This document shows, one piece after another, positions 23,226-33,500 of a DNA stretch of 64,000 nt (its first letter is position 1; each line of letters starts with the position of its first letter). The notes under the pieces are model-generated. The model did not search any database and had not been told where the DNA came from. It saw nothing but the letters and a program-made list of their open reading frames with translations. This DNA comes from Blastobasis lacticolella (taxonomy: Eukaryota; Arthropoda; Insecta; Lepidoptera; Blastobasidae): the NCBI GenBank assembly GCA_905147135.1, contig LR990050.1:18970001-19034000 (forward strand), written 5' to 3'. The translations under genes were made by a program, and so were the position numbers.

Positions 23226-25955
23226 ACTAGAGCTATATCGCTAGTAGACTGTTATTATGCAGATCATTTCCATTCATTATCAGAGCCACATGCTTAATTC
23301 AAGCCAGCAATCACCAACTCGTGCATCAGCAATGTGGGTAGCAAAAACTCAAAATCACTCAAAATGTACCAACAATTCAATCACCGCGCCGCGATAGTCC
23401 CCAGAATAGGGTTCTGGTTTATCTAGAATTCGCTTCGGTTGTCGCGTTCCCTAATAGATAATAAATAAATATGCCTGAACAACACACACAGCGCCTAGCC
23501 CCAAAGCGAAGTTTGTGTTGTGGGTGATAGAAAACTGATTAACTACACATTTACTTTTAAATACATCATTATTATAAATATAACACCCAGACAGAACTTG
23601 GCCGGCAATCGAATCCAAGTTAACTTTCAAAGCATTAACCGCGGCTTTATATGCTCACGGCTAGACCCAGGAATGACAGTTGGCTTAAGATTGTTATTAC
23701 CTAAATTTTTCAGAGTATCGTGTCTCCTATGACTCGAAGATGCGTTCTCACCGGCGCTGGCGGTGTTTGCGGATCCGCCGCCTTATCACCCCGCCGCAGG
23801 CGTTGGGCCCGCCGTATTTTTGTTAACAACTTCTTTTCACCAATTCCCGACGAAGTGTGCCTTCGACGGTGGCTATACCCGGGACTCTAGTCTTGGGCGC
23901 TTCAGAGCTTAGCGGCAGGTGAGGCAGCAAATGTTGTAGAAAGAGGATGGAGATGGGAAATTAATGGACGAAGATGTTTCGTGGCAAAGCAAAATATTTA
24001 TAGATCAGTCTCAAATCTGCAGTTTAAACAGTTCTTTCTATTTGCTAAACATATTTTAACTGGTAACAAACTAAGCTTAATTCGAAATGAAGTTAAATGT
24101 AAGAAGAAAAGCAAGAACTGCGTCTCGACACGTCACTATCACAATTAATTTACCATCTCGCACGAGCTGAGCGAGCGCTAAACGACGTATGACACTCGAA
24201 ACTTGCATTCCCCTCTGTTCGGTAGAAAAAAAAGAAATGTAACACGTCTTCTGTATTAGCCCAACAACATTACTGTCTACCCATACGCAAGGAAACATAA
24301 ACCCTAAGCCAATGTAGGTAGGAACAAGGAAATCGCACAATAAACGAAGAATTTTTTTAGAGGGGCGTGAAAATTGCCGCCTTCACTTTACTTTCCCTTT
24401 GTTGCATCTTATCTAGAAGTTGGTAACTACAATTTATTACGATTTTTTGTCGGCTGAATTTCGAGATAGGTGGAATTGATAAAGGTAAGTTCAGGAAGAC
24501 CGTTGCAAAAAGGTATCCTGTTTTTCAATTCAATGTTTTAAATTTGTATTCAAGTTAAAAGAAAAGTTTACATTAATGAGAGCCCGAATAAGATGGACGG
24601 CTGAAGGTTGTAAAGAAAAGATACTCGTAAATAATTTGACTTGATTTACATGCATCCGCCACAAAAGCTTCGAAACGTTAAACAGTTAAAGCTTTTGCAA
24701 TTGAAATGAGAATTTTTGTCATAAGTAGTATTAAACATTCAATCATTAACAACTAACTAATTATGTCACGATAACAATCCGGTAGATGAATTAAACAGCC
24801 ATCATAATCAACTGGGTGCTTCGTATCAATTCCATTTGCATAAACCAATATCCATTATGTAACTAATGAACAGAGGAGAGTTTCGTAAATGGCGAGACCG
24901 CACAATGTGCCGTGCCGCTACTATCGGTGCCGATATTTTATTCGTTATTCACAGTTCGGAGTCTCGCCTTTTGTCTTTCAGTAAAATACAGCCTCGATAT
25001 GCCGCGCTCGTTCCACTGACAACAATGCCCGCTGAATTGCTCGAAGGGCTTCCGAACGGTATCAGGAATATCGGTACAATAGTATCCATATATTTTACCG
25101 ATATTAGAAGCAATAAATCTCTCCACGTGAAGAATCGCGAGCTCTTCAGGAACAGGTACATACTACACATTTCCAAGACAAGTATTTTGACAAAATTTTG
25201 AAATTTAATTTTCAAAACGCTAAATCGTCGGCGGATTTAGGCTATTCAATTTTCAATCCATTGTTTGTCCAATATGCGGTCTAAATAAAGCTAACCGTTG
25301 AAGAGGAACTGTTATTACCGGTATAATACCAGAGTGTTTCGGTACCGGTTTCCATACCCTATTCCGAGGTGAGAATGGAAAGCTAACGATGTAAATAGGG
25401 GCTTACGGGGACTCTTGCAGACTCTGCGATTCAATAAATTCTCTTTATTTTTTCCCATTAAACTTCTGTAATAGTTTTCAATTGGTTCAGGGGGAGTATT
25501 GTGATTTTATTCTGTGCGCTTTTCCGCTTTACTTTTTTATCGGTAGCACTTGTGGTTAAAGTACTACTTGATTTATGTACCTATAGTCGATTATCTTTTT
25601 ATTCCTTTACTGCTTACTTGCCTACATTTTTTAAAAGTTTATTTCACATAAGGACAACATGGATCTTCTTTTTATAGCATCTAAATATTATTGATGTATA
25701 GTCACAACAAAGATTAGGTATGTAAAACCTTTGTGCCCGTCGTGCGTAAAACACAACGCTTTAGAAAATTATAAAAGGGTTTCGGATGTCCTGAAAGTTA
25801 TAAAGGACACGGTCAAACAGTAAACAAAGGCAGGGAAAAACCTTTCTGTGCATGGAAAATTTCTTTAATACAACATAAAAAACGATAGTTAGTTGATGGA
25901 CAGATAGATGGCGTGTTATAAATGACAACAAGAGGGACTGTACAGTAGTAACAAC
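23226..25955. other. Mostly unique non-coding stretch
   Basis: A 111-codon frame on the plus strand (24866-25201) has no known domain. The minus-strand frame at 25761-25955 is the degenerate continuation of the reverse-transcriptase motif at 25956-25985. No other features can be supported. Confidence 0.35.
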
Positions 25956-25985
25956 TGGCCCCAAAACGCTTCCCTGCGGGACGCC
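25956..25985 (-). pseudogene. Reverse-transcriptase motif relic (GVPQGSVLGP)
   Basis: On the minus strand these 30 bases encode GVPQGSVLGP, the exact signature of non-LTR reverse transcriptase (the block before the YxDD motif). The frame continues open downstream to 25761, but its residues do not resemble the expected LLFxLYINDL block. The upstream side also does not align. This is either a tiny relic of a LINE or a striking coincidence. Confidence 0.5.
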
Positions 25986-28900
25986 AGGCCCAAAAGGAAG
26001 TGTTCAGCAGATAACGGAAGCAAATTCAGCGGCATTGGTAGACGCGAAGTTTCCAAAAATACCGCTCTAGGAACGGTCGATAAATTGTAGACAAAGGACG
26101 CGGGGCTGCGGCCGACAGCAGCGGATGCGAGCTATCGACGCCGCGACGCGCCCGCGCCGAAGACGCAACCTTCCTGCCACCCGCGATATTTTCATTTAAG
26201 TTTGAAAATTGCTCGCCTTCGCCGGCGCAGCGCAAATTGTACTGCAAAACACTGGAATAGGGGGATCGATAATGGGATTGTAGGCGCTATTTTCTCCACC
26301 GAGATGACGAGGAACATTGTAAATCTTGGAAATAGAAAAATTTCGGAAATTGTCTGCGAGAGAAGGAGATTTATCGGCGGACCGTGTGCGCGATCGTAAA
26401 TTGTTTTTTGATTCGACTCCTAGCAAGGTATTAAGAGACACGTAAGCTACAAGAAATTTTATAGTAAGGAAGACTTGTTGAATTTGCTGCGAGTACTGCT
26501 GAATGGACAGATGACCTTGTAAAGGTGGTATGGGATTGAGAAGATTGATGTAGAAACGCATTTTGTAGACTCTTAGGGAAGTTAGTCAAGAGTCGGGGTT
26601 AAGAGAGAGTAGTGGAAGAGACTTAGGAAGGGGGCCCCATGTTCTGCAGTGGACATCCTACTATATTAATTTAGTTAAGTGCTAAACGTGGGTATAGCTA
26701 CTATACTGTGTTGGCACTCCGTTTATTGTTTTTATTCATGCCTTAAGTGTCATCATCGTAAAATAAACAATGTAACATTTAACGTGAGTCATTTACTATT
26801 AAACCGACGGCGTAAATGAAACACTTAATGGAATTTTGATGACGTGCGCCGAAATTAAAAAGAGCGTAAACACGCCTTTATCGTGTCCTTCTAAACGAAA
26901 CCGAAGCGATTTCGGCCCTCTTTAAAATTATCACGTGGAAAAAAGAAATTCAATTCAAACAAATTTTAATCGCGATTATGCCCCGTTTCGCCCTTGCAGA
27001 ATACCAAGATTATTTCGACCCAATTTCTCAGACCTTTGAGTCTCTCGGGGCCAAAAGATTTACATAAAAAGAAACTTTCCGTCTCCCCAAATTATGATTC
27101 AATTAGTATTAAAGGATTGGTCTCTCAAAGGAGTTCTTTTTCGGGTCTGCCGAGCCGGCCGCCCGATGCCGAGCCCCTTTGTGCTTTCGAGCAAACTAAG
27201 GAGGTTCCAGCTTTGTACCCGGTTTGTCGCGAAAATCTATTGGCACAAATAACAAGCGGCGATACTTCGTGCAGCCGACACACGAGGCGAGGAGAGGTGT
27301 ATGGGACGGTGGAGGGCTGGCAGGTAATGAGACAGGCACTCATGCGTACGCCGCGTCCACGGCCGCTCCGCTCCTGACTTAAGCAACACGGCCTACGTGG
27401 CAAGGGCCTCCAGTTCATTACGCATTAAGGGATTTCCTTCGTCTCCGGTTTTAGATGGATTTTATGCTCAATGTACTGTTAAAACCTTTACTATTGTCCG
27501 CCCTTTACGGTGTCCTTTGTAATCTCGGTTTTAATCGTTTGTGAAAATGAATCTCGGCTCCTTTTGGAGTGAGAATTGGAGGATTTCTTTGCGAGCGTCA
27601 TAACATTTTTGTCGGTGCTTTGCGCGAGTTCTTAACATCAACTGCGTCTGTCACGGCTAATGCTAGATATTTGTTACACTCGATCCCCTAGCAGCTCGGA
27701 TTAAGTGACGAATTATACGTTTTTTTTCTCTCTCGTCTCGTCACAACCTCGCGATTATGCCGCTCCGACCGTGAGTTTGAGATATTCGTCTTAAGGATTA
27801 AGGGGTGCCTTGAGCGAACGAAATTTCACGGTATTCCCTTGATGGATGAACACGGAAGACTTAATTCCGCAATTTTCGGCGTGTAAAATACTAGAAAAGA
27901 CGACGAACGAGAGCGAGACGTAGGAATTAATGACGACATATTTTCGGGGTATTACTTGAAACCTTACATTTTATTAGCATTATTACTGTAATATTCTTTG
28001 CGTGTGGTGTCTACTGGTAGCGCAGTGGAATGGTATTATGGTACTTTTGTTGCAAATTTTGCAATAGTAAATGTTATGGGAGGACAGTTTCCCTATAAAC
28101 CAATATGGTTAATAAGAAATTGTAGTGACACGCGCAACAAACATAAATATAACACACTCTGCGCGACATATCATCCTCTACAGATTGAAAAAACACATTC
28201 CAGCGACACATGGAAATTTAAAAAGACATCCATTCATTAAGCGAGCAGACATAAAATTTAACGAAGCGCTGCCATATTCGTTAACGAGTTTCCGGCTTTC
28301 ATTGTCATTATCCCACGAAGTACGAAGAACTGTAACTACATGCGTCTCCCTCCATCGGATCAGTTGATTCTCGAAGGGTGAATGGGACAACTGATGTTGT
28401 TTAGGAAAAAAGACGACACTAAAAGCTATCTATCGGTCGACAATCCGTCACAAACATGCGTTTAATAGCGGCAATTAGAGGAGCCAGTGGGCCTACCGAA
28501 ATATCGCGAGGCATAAAAACGTCGTTGTCGCCGCATATCAAATTGTTTAACACATTCGTCTGGCCGGCTCCCTTTTACGACTTGTCGCCCCGTTTTATGA
28601 TGGCACTCGACCGATTTGTGATATTAAGCGTACATTTTTAAATATAGCATCTTCGGTGATTGGGTCTGGGCGTTGTAAAAATTTATACGCCTGTACCTAC
28701 TGCCGTCACTGACTCCTTTCAGATGTAACTTTCTCGGACATGTTCGTTTTTATGAAGATAGTCAGTTTTATTGCCGCCTTTTCTCCGTTACTTCGTGTTG
28801 GGTACTATTTTCGGGAATTTTCTTTGTGAATTGGTTATAATAATATAACATCTACAATGTGCTCACAACCATTAATACGTAAAGGTCAAGAACACCTTTA

Positions 28901-29705
28901 AAATTAGCACCGTAACATCGCTGTAAAAGTGGTGATACATAAAACATAATGCACCACGTAGGATGTTTACGGAGCGCGTCACTTACCGGAATTAACGTGT
29001 GCCCTAAAAAGATACCTACTGGAGCCGGACGGCCCAAATTAAAGATTAAACGCAGCCATTATACAGAGACAAATTATCCCGAAAATTTCGTCGAAACCGA
29101 AACACTGGCAACAAATTCAGCCAAACAAAGGGTCAGGGAGCAGACCGCGAAACGACAAATGTCGTACTAAACGACAAATAAAAGCTGCGATAGTTTAAAT
29201 TGGGACCCAAAAACTGAATGCAAACAAACACAGAACCCAAATTTCGGTGGCAAAGTTTACGGACCAGGGAAAACATTGAAAACAAGCGGTCGGATCGGAA
29301 ACATTCGGTTGTAATTTCTGGAACGAGTCGTTACTGTTCTAACAACGCGCCGAACTATTGCGATCGGTGCTTGCGATTTAGGGTTAGTTATCGCCGAGGG
29401 CGACCGTACGTAGGCGAACGCAGGGACGCTAGTTTATGTATGCAGCAAATATTTAAAACGTTACTCGGGTCGCAAAACGGAAACAAACAACCTTGATAAA
29501 CGTGCTATATAACTATTGATCGGGTTTGAATTGGTCAAATATAAAAAGCGCTCGACCAAAAAGAAAAAAACCTCGACTCGATTTGTATGTATGAGTGAAA
29601 CTACATAATATACTGAATACATCTTAGCATCATTACCCGGTGAGTGCAACTGGGATTTAATGCCAGGATCATAATGATCTTGGCAACTCTACGCTTTTTA
29701 TATAT
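25986..29705. other. Unique, CpG-containing non-coding region
   Basis: From 26.0 to 29.5 kb I recognise no interspersed repeats, and the sequence contains several GC- and CpG-richer blocks (about 26090-26230, 27120-27420, 28430-28620, 29230-29440). The frames there are short, run on both strands and lack domains. Absence of repeats together with such blocks is what conserved regulatory DNA often looks like, but conservation cannot be tested from one sequence. Confidence 0.35.
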
Positions 29706-29950
29706 TAGACTAGCCTGGACGCTGATCTGGAGTAGACACCTGGTGGTGAGTGACGATACGGCCGAAGATGGAGCATGCCTAGGAACAGCCCATTCACTGT
29801 AGCCTTAAAGGCGTCCAGATTATAATGATCAGGGAACACACTCGCTGGTAATATGTTCTATTCCTTAGCCGTGCACTTTATAAAGGTTGACGGTGAAGAT
29901 AGCTCCACGACATAAGGTTTCTCAATCTAAACCCAGAAGGATACAATAAA
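29706..29950 (-). pseudogene. CR1/Jockey-type LINE, C-terminal end, interrupted
   Basis: The minus strand reads TAKE, stop, then NILPASVFPDHYNLDAFKA, parallel to the copy at 16905-17103 but with a stop where Trp is expected. The 3' end contains tcgtcactcaccaccaggtg. It is older than the 16905 copy and lacks a clear poly(A). Confidence 0.75.
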
Positions 29951-31728
29951 GTGCTGGTAAAAGCATACCATCATCTAATGTTAATACATAAGAAGTACAT
30001 TAACCTATGCATACGAACAGACGATTCCACGCCTCTGTGGCACAAAATCACGGCGATTACGTACAGGGAATATAGAAATTCGAACCAATAACGATATCGT
30101 CCGACCGTAGCGGCACACCGAGGGAATTCCAATTAAATTGCATTCAATGAAATCTAGAACGATTATAGAATCCGATGGTAGGCAAATTAAAGTGGGAACC
30201 TAGGATTTCCCATTCAATTTTCATGGACTAGGAGCGCAGACGCGATAAAAATCCATTAAGTGAACGAAAGGCCGGTGTGTCACCGCGGATTATAAGAGAT
30301 TGAGAGCCAAGATACAGAAACGGTCTTGAAATTCATCGTTTTGATTGATGGTAGTCGTAGGATATTCATAAAGGGATTCATTGTTATCCATGCTACAGGT
30401 CCAGGTAACGACATTTTATGAGTGAATAGTATTATAGACACGATAGAATAGACAGACCTTTATTCTTGATACAGGTTATGTTAATTGGTTACGTTTATTA
30501 CTTACTTAAATATGCAGGACATATATAATTAGCAATATTAAACTAATTATAAAGAAAATGAATATAAAGTATCTAACAAAATCTAGTCCGAGGCAATAAA
30601 GATATGTCAACATGTCGTTTTTAAGAAGTTAATTTTTATAGTTAGCTTCTTATTTTCCACCAGCAACACAAAAAGAAACGCTGCTTGGTGTCAGGCAATA
30701 GAATTCGTTTCCAGAATTCATAGAGCACTGGAATCCGGCCGAGCTCCATAATACGATTCCCAGGCAATCACATGGTTCATTTTGCATCCTCGCAAACACT
30801 TTGCCGTGTCCTGCTAGCCAGCCAGAGGGTGATGCAAGATTTTCTATCTTTTACGGTCAAAAGCGACTCGACCAAAAAGTCTACAATATCAATGTCATCG
30901 CTGTTAAAAATATATATTGGACGGATAGATGAAAAGTGTTCCAGAGATTGCTACAGAAATTTCATTCCAGATACAATGTTCCTATACTGAAAATTTTTAT
31001 TCGTACAGTAAAATACTTGTGTTTACGATGTCTAATAATAGAAACGTCAAAATGATGGACTATTTCTCGCGGAAAAGTAACGAAAGCGGAAAGCGTGCCG
31101 CTCGATATGTTGCAGATAGGAAATATAAAATACAAATAGAATATTGGCGAATTTCGCTCAATAAAACGAATAGCATTTGACGCTTGAAACGGAAAACCAA
31201 AGACATAGTAATACTTATATTTCACTTAACCGTTACAAAGGGCGCATTGAGCTCTGGCTAGATGTAAGAACAATGCGAGTGAAATATAAAGGATATTCTC
31301 AATACTTTGCGATATTGTGAATTTTCTGAAAGTTACATAATGCATTTGCAGCTGCATATTTGCTAAAAATATATCGAGATCGTAGCATACGAATTCTAAG
31401 GTATCTAACAGTAAAATGAAAAGGTAAATGTGTTATCTACAAACTAGTGTTATGCACATTCCTGTTTAATTTTCTGATTAATATTCCTGGCTCAGACTTT
31501 TGAGATATACCTCTGAAGAAGCGCGAAAAATCGCTTATCCTCAAGCAAGTGACATTAATAAGGTCTAGCGGTCCTAAGCATTTCGGATAATTTTTCTCCT
31601 AACCACAGCCAACGTAAGAAGATCGAGAAATTCTGAAGTAAAGTAGCACAATTCTGTCTGAAACAGATAGAAAAACTGTCAAGTAAATCTTTTCCTCATC
31701 CACCAACTATTTTGCGACCGTTTTACAC
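29951..31728. other. Non-coding stretch, nothing recognised
   Basis: AT-rich. Frames at 30772-31225 on both strands are short and without domains. Confidence 0.35.
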
Positions 31729-31800
31729 ATGTAGCGTGGAGAACCTTGCGACGGGGTATCCGACGTGTTGCCCGACGCCGAGATGGGTTTATTGTCAACC
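31729..31800 (-). repeat. Decayed copy of the 165-bp exon-derived repeat
   Basis: The plus-strand run tagcgtggagaaccttgcga, then tccgacgtgttgcccgacgc and cgagatggg, aligns with gcagcgtggagtccctcgcg, tccgaggtgttgtccgacgc and cgaggtagg in the array at 32251-32670. It carries an internal deletion of about 17 bp. This places exon-like sequence almost 800 bp beyond the exon's donor, deep in the presumed intron. Confidence 0.55.
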
Positions 31801-31811
31801 TCTGACGAAAA

Positions 31812-32025
31812 AAGAGAGGAAGAAGTTTGGCGTGTGTATCTGTGGCTTTGTGTATCTGTCTGTGGCATCGTAACTCCCGAACGGATTGACCGATTTGGAT
31901 GTGGTGTTTTTTATTTGAAAGCCAGTTTAATCTAGATGGTTCTTAACTTTGTTTTATTTAAATCGGATCTATTGTTTAGAAAATATAATAGATTAAGTAA
32001 ACTTTCTGTAGGTTAGGTATGTCCT
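31812..32025 (-). repeat. Interspersed repeat (ccgttcgggag family)
   Basis: Minus strand: aacctacagaaagtttactt near the start, then 'aaacaaagttaagaaccatc', 'ggtcaatccgttcgggagtt' and 'ccacagatacacacgcc'. The order is shared with the plus-strand copies at 43029-43280, 60117-60365 and 62985-63142. It sits between the decayed exon repeat and the main array, so it inserted into the duplicated region. The class is unknown to me. Confidence 0.75.
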
Positions 32026-32148
32026 CGAAACTGCTATTATATAATACACGAGCTTTGCTTAATTTTGGGCTCAATGGTGCTGTGTGAATTATCAACGTGA
32101 TCGCCATTCGACAACCTTTCCGCCATGGTCCTGCGAGCTTCTTGGCCT

Positions 32149-32250
32149 GTCCATTACCACTTCAGTATTGCAAATCCGGAATCCAGTGCCAAGCTAATGG
32201 AATCTGATGCCAAGCAAAAATCGACTCTATCACTATACCACAAACTAACA
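32149..32250 (-). repeat. Older diverged copy of the 165-bp unit (intronic part)
   Basis: 'gtccattaccacttcagtat' and 'tgcaaatc' at the left and the ctctatcactatacc block at the right align with the intronic half of the unit at 32341-32415. It is 27 bp longer, mostly from an internal direct duplication of about 21 bp (ggaatccagtgccaagctaat, then ggaatctgatgccaagcaaaa). The exon-like half further left is barely recognisable. Confidence 0.6.
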
Positions 32251-32670
32251 TTTTGCACGAGCAGCGTGGAGTCCCTCGCGAGTGGCAGCTCCGAGTCCGT
32301 AAGCATGGCGTCCGAGGCGTTGGCCGACGCCGAGGTAGGCGTGCCATTACCACTTCAGTTTTGCAAATCTGTTGCTAGGCTAAAATCTACTCTATCCCTA
32401 TCCCCAAACTGACCGTTTTGCACGAGCAGCGTGGAGTCCCTCGCGAGTGGCAGCTCCGAGTCCGTGAGCTTGGCGTCCGAGGTGTTGTCCGACGCCGAGG
32501 TAGGCGTGCCATTACCACTTCAGTTTTGCAAATCTGTTGCTAGGCTAAAATCTACTCTATCCCTATCCCCAAACTGACCGTTTTGCACGAGCAGCGTGGA
32601 GTCCCTCGCGAGTGGCAGCTCCGAGTCCGTGAGTGTGGCGTCCGAGGCGTTGTCCGACGCCGATGTGGGC
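32251..32670 (-). repeat. Tandem array of a 165-bp exon-intron unit
   Basis: Unit starts fall at 32251, 32416 and 32581, exactly 165 bp apart. Segment 32341-32468 is identical to 32506-32633 over 128 bp. The first 50 bp of each unit (exon side) are identical in all three. The differences cluster in the 37 bp before 32341 and 32506 and the matching part of the exon. Each unit holds about 90 bp of exon 3' end, a GT splice donor (GGTCAGT in two, GTTAGT in the leftmost) and about 75 bp of intron start. The rightmost exon-like part is the end of the exon at 32579-32779. The period is 55 codons, so the frame is kept, but every intronic part has an in-frame TGA. Confidence 0.9.
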
Positions 32671-32779
32671 GTGGCGGGCGCGGTCGGCGACTCGGAGAGG
32701 CCGCGGCTGCGCGCGCGCCGGCGCCCGCTGCCGCTCGACCCGCTCGAGCCGGAGCCGTATGGGTGCAGCCGGCCCAGGC
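32579..32779 (-). CDS. Internal coding exon, Ser/Gly/Arg-rich linker of an unrecognised protein
   Basis: The 201-bp minus-strand segment is strongly GC-rich and CpG-rich, with sharp edges in AT-rich DNA. Upstream is a good 3' splice site (pyrimidine tract cccgtcttctttccag ending at 32780). Downstream is a good donor, G|GTCAGT, at 32579/32578. Both boundaries fall after codon position 1, so the exon is phase-symmetric. The 66 complete codons begin LGRLHPYGSG, pass through a Ser/Gly run, an Arg-rich RRRARSRG block, a SESPTAPATPTSAS stretch and an acidic ASDATLTDSEL part, and end STLLVQN. Composition suggests a flexible, possibly phosphorylated cytoplasmic linker. There are no domain, membrane or signal features. 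The frame stays open upstream to 32885, so a longer exon is possible, but GC content drops exactly at the splice site. The gene was not identified. Its end is duplicated in the adjoining 165-bp array. Confidence 0.75.
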
Positions 32780-33264
32780 CTGGAAAGAAGACGGGGTTGT
32801 AGTACTTGTCATCATCATAATTTGAAGAGTTGGGCTTTTGTCGGTGGAGTAATTGCTTAGCAGATAGGACTGCTAACTTTTTCACTTCTTTGTAATCATC
32901 TATTATTTAAAAAAAAAGTTTTACCTCTAGGCTTTTATTGATTGACGTTGTAGGCTTTATTATCTTTCTCATCCTTCCAATCAAACCTGGGCTTTCCGTT
33001 TCGCCTCTTTCCCCCAACTTTGCTTTCTATTATCACCCTTAAAAAGTACTGGTATCAAATGAAAATCTTTTGTATAGTTTTTATCTATCGCAGTTGTTAT
33101 TAGACATGATATTAATAAGATACTGTAATCTTTATTTCAAGAAATCGAACCTATATACGTACATTAGTTCCTTATAACAAGCTACAAGGTAGTTTATTCA
33201 CCATGTGTCGACTGGCAGAGTAGAATATAGAATCAAGCCCATCCATCGACAGGTGTTGTAAAAA
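32780..33264. other. Presumed intron upstream of the exon
   Basis: The polypyrimidine tract and the tactacaac branch-point-like sequence lie at about 32781-32805. The rest is AT-rich with no other feature. Confidence 0.45.
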
Positions 33265-33500
33265 GCGACCAATTTCATCATCATCTCAGACGCAGCACGG
33301 CCACTGCTAAACATAGGGCTCCCCCCACGTTTCAAACGCCGATTGAATCTGTGCCTCTGGCAACCATCTAATAGGTTAAACCGCGTAAACCAGAGGGTGG
33401 TAGCACTTTCTGATGAGTGTTGTTTTACCACTGCGATCTCCAAACCATCTTCTAAGCGAGGAGATTATGGCAATGTCCTCTACTAAAATGGAGAAGGCTC
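33265..33500. repeat. Two abutting retroelement fragments in opposite orientation
   Basis: 33268-33420 on the minus strand ends ctgagatgatgatga, after a 'tttagcagtggccgtgctgc' block, an RTE/SINE-type 3' end. 33430-33500 on the plus strand has 'cactgcgatctccaaaccat' and 'gcgaggagattatggcaatg', matching the family at 61272-61345. Confidence 0.6.

Noticed and set aside
32149..32580. The extra array units as independent cassette exons
   Set aside because: No pyrimidine tract with an AG precedes the exon-like parts in the right phase; they look like duplicated donors within an intron.
32583..32860. Several plus-strand and alternative-frame open frames over the GC-rich exon
   Set aside because: Shadows of the minus-strand exon; high GC removes stops in all frames.
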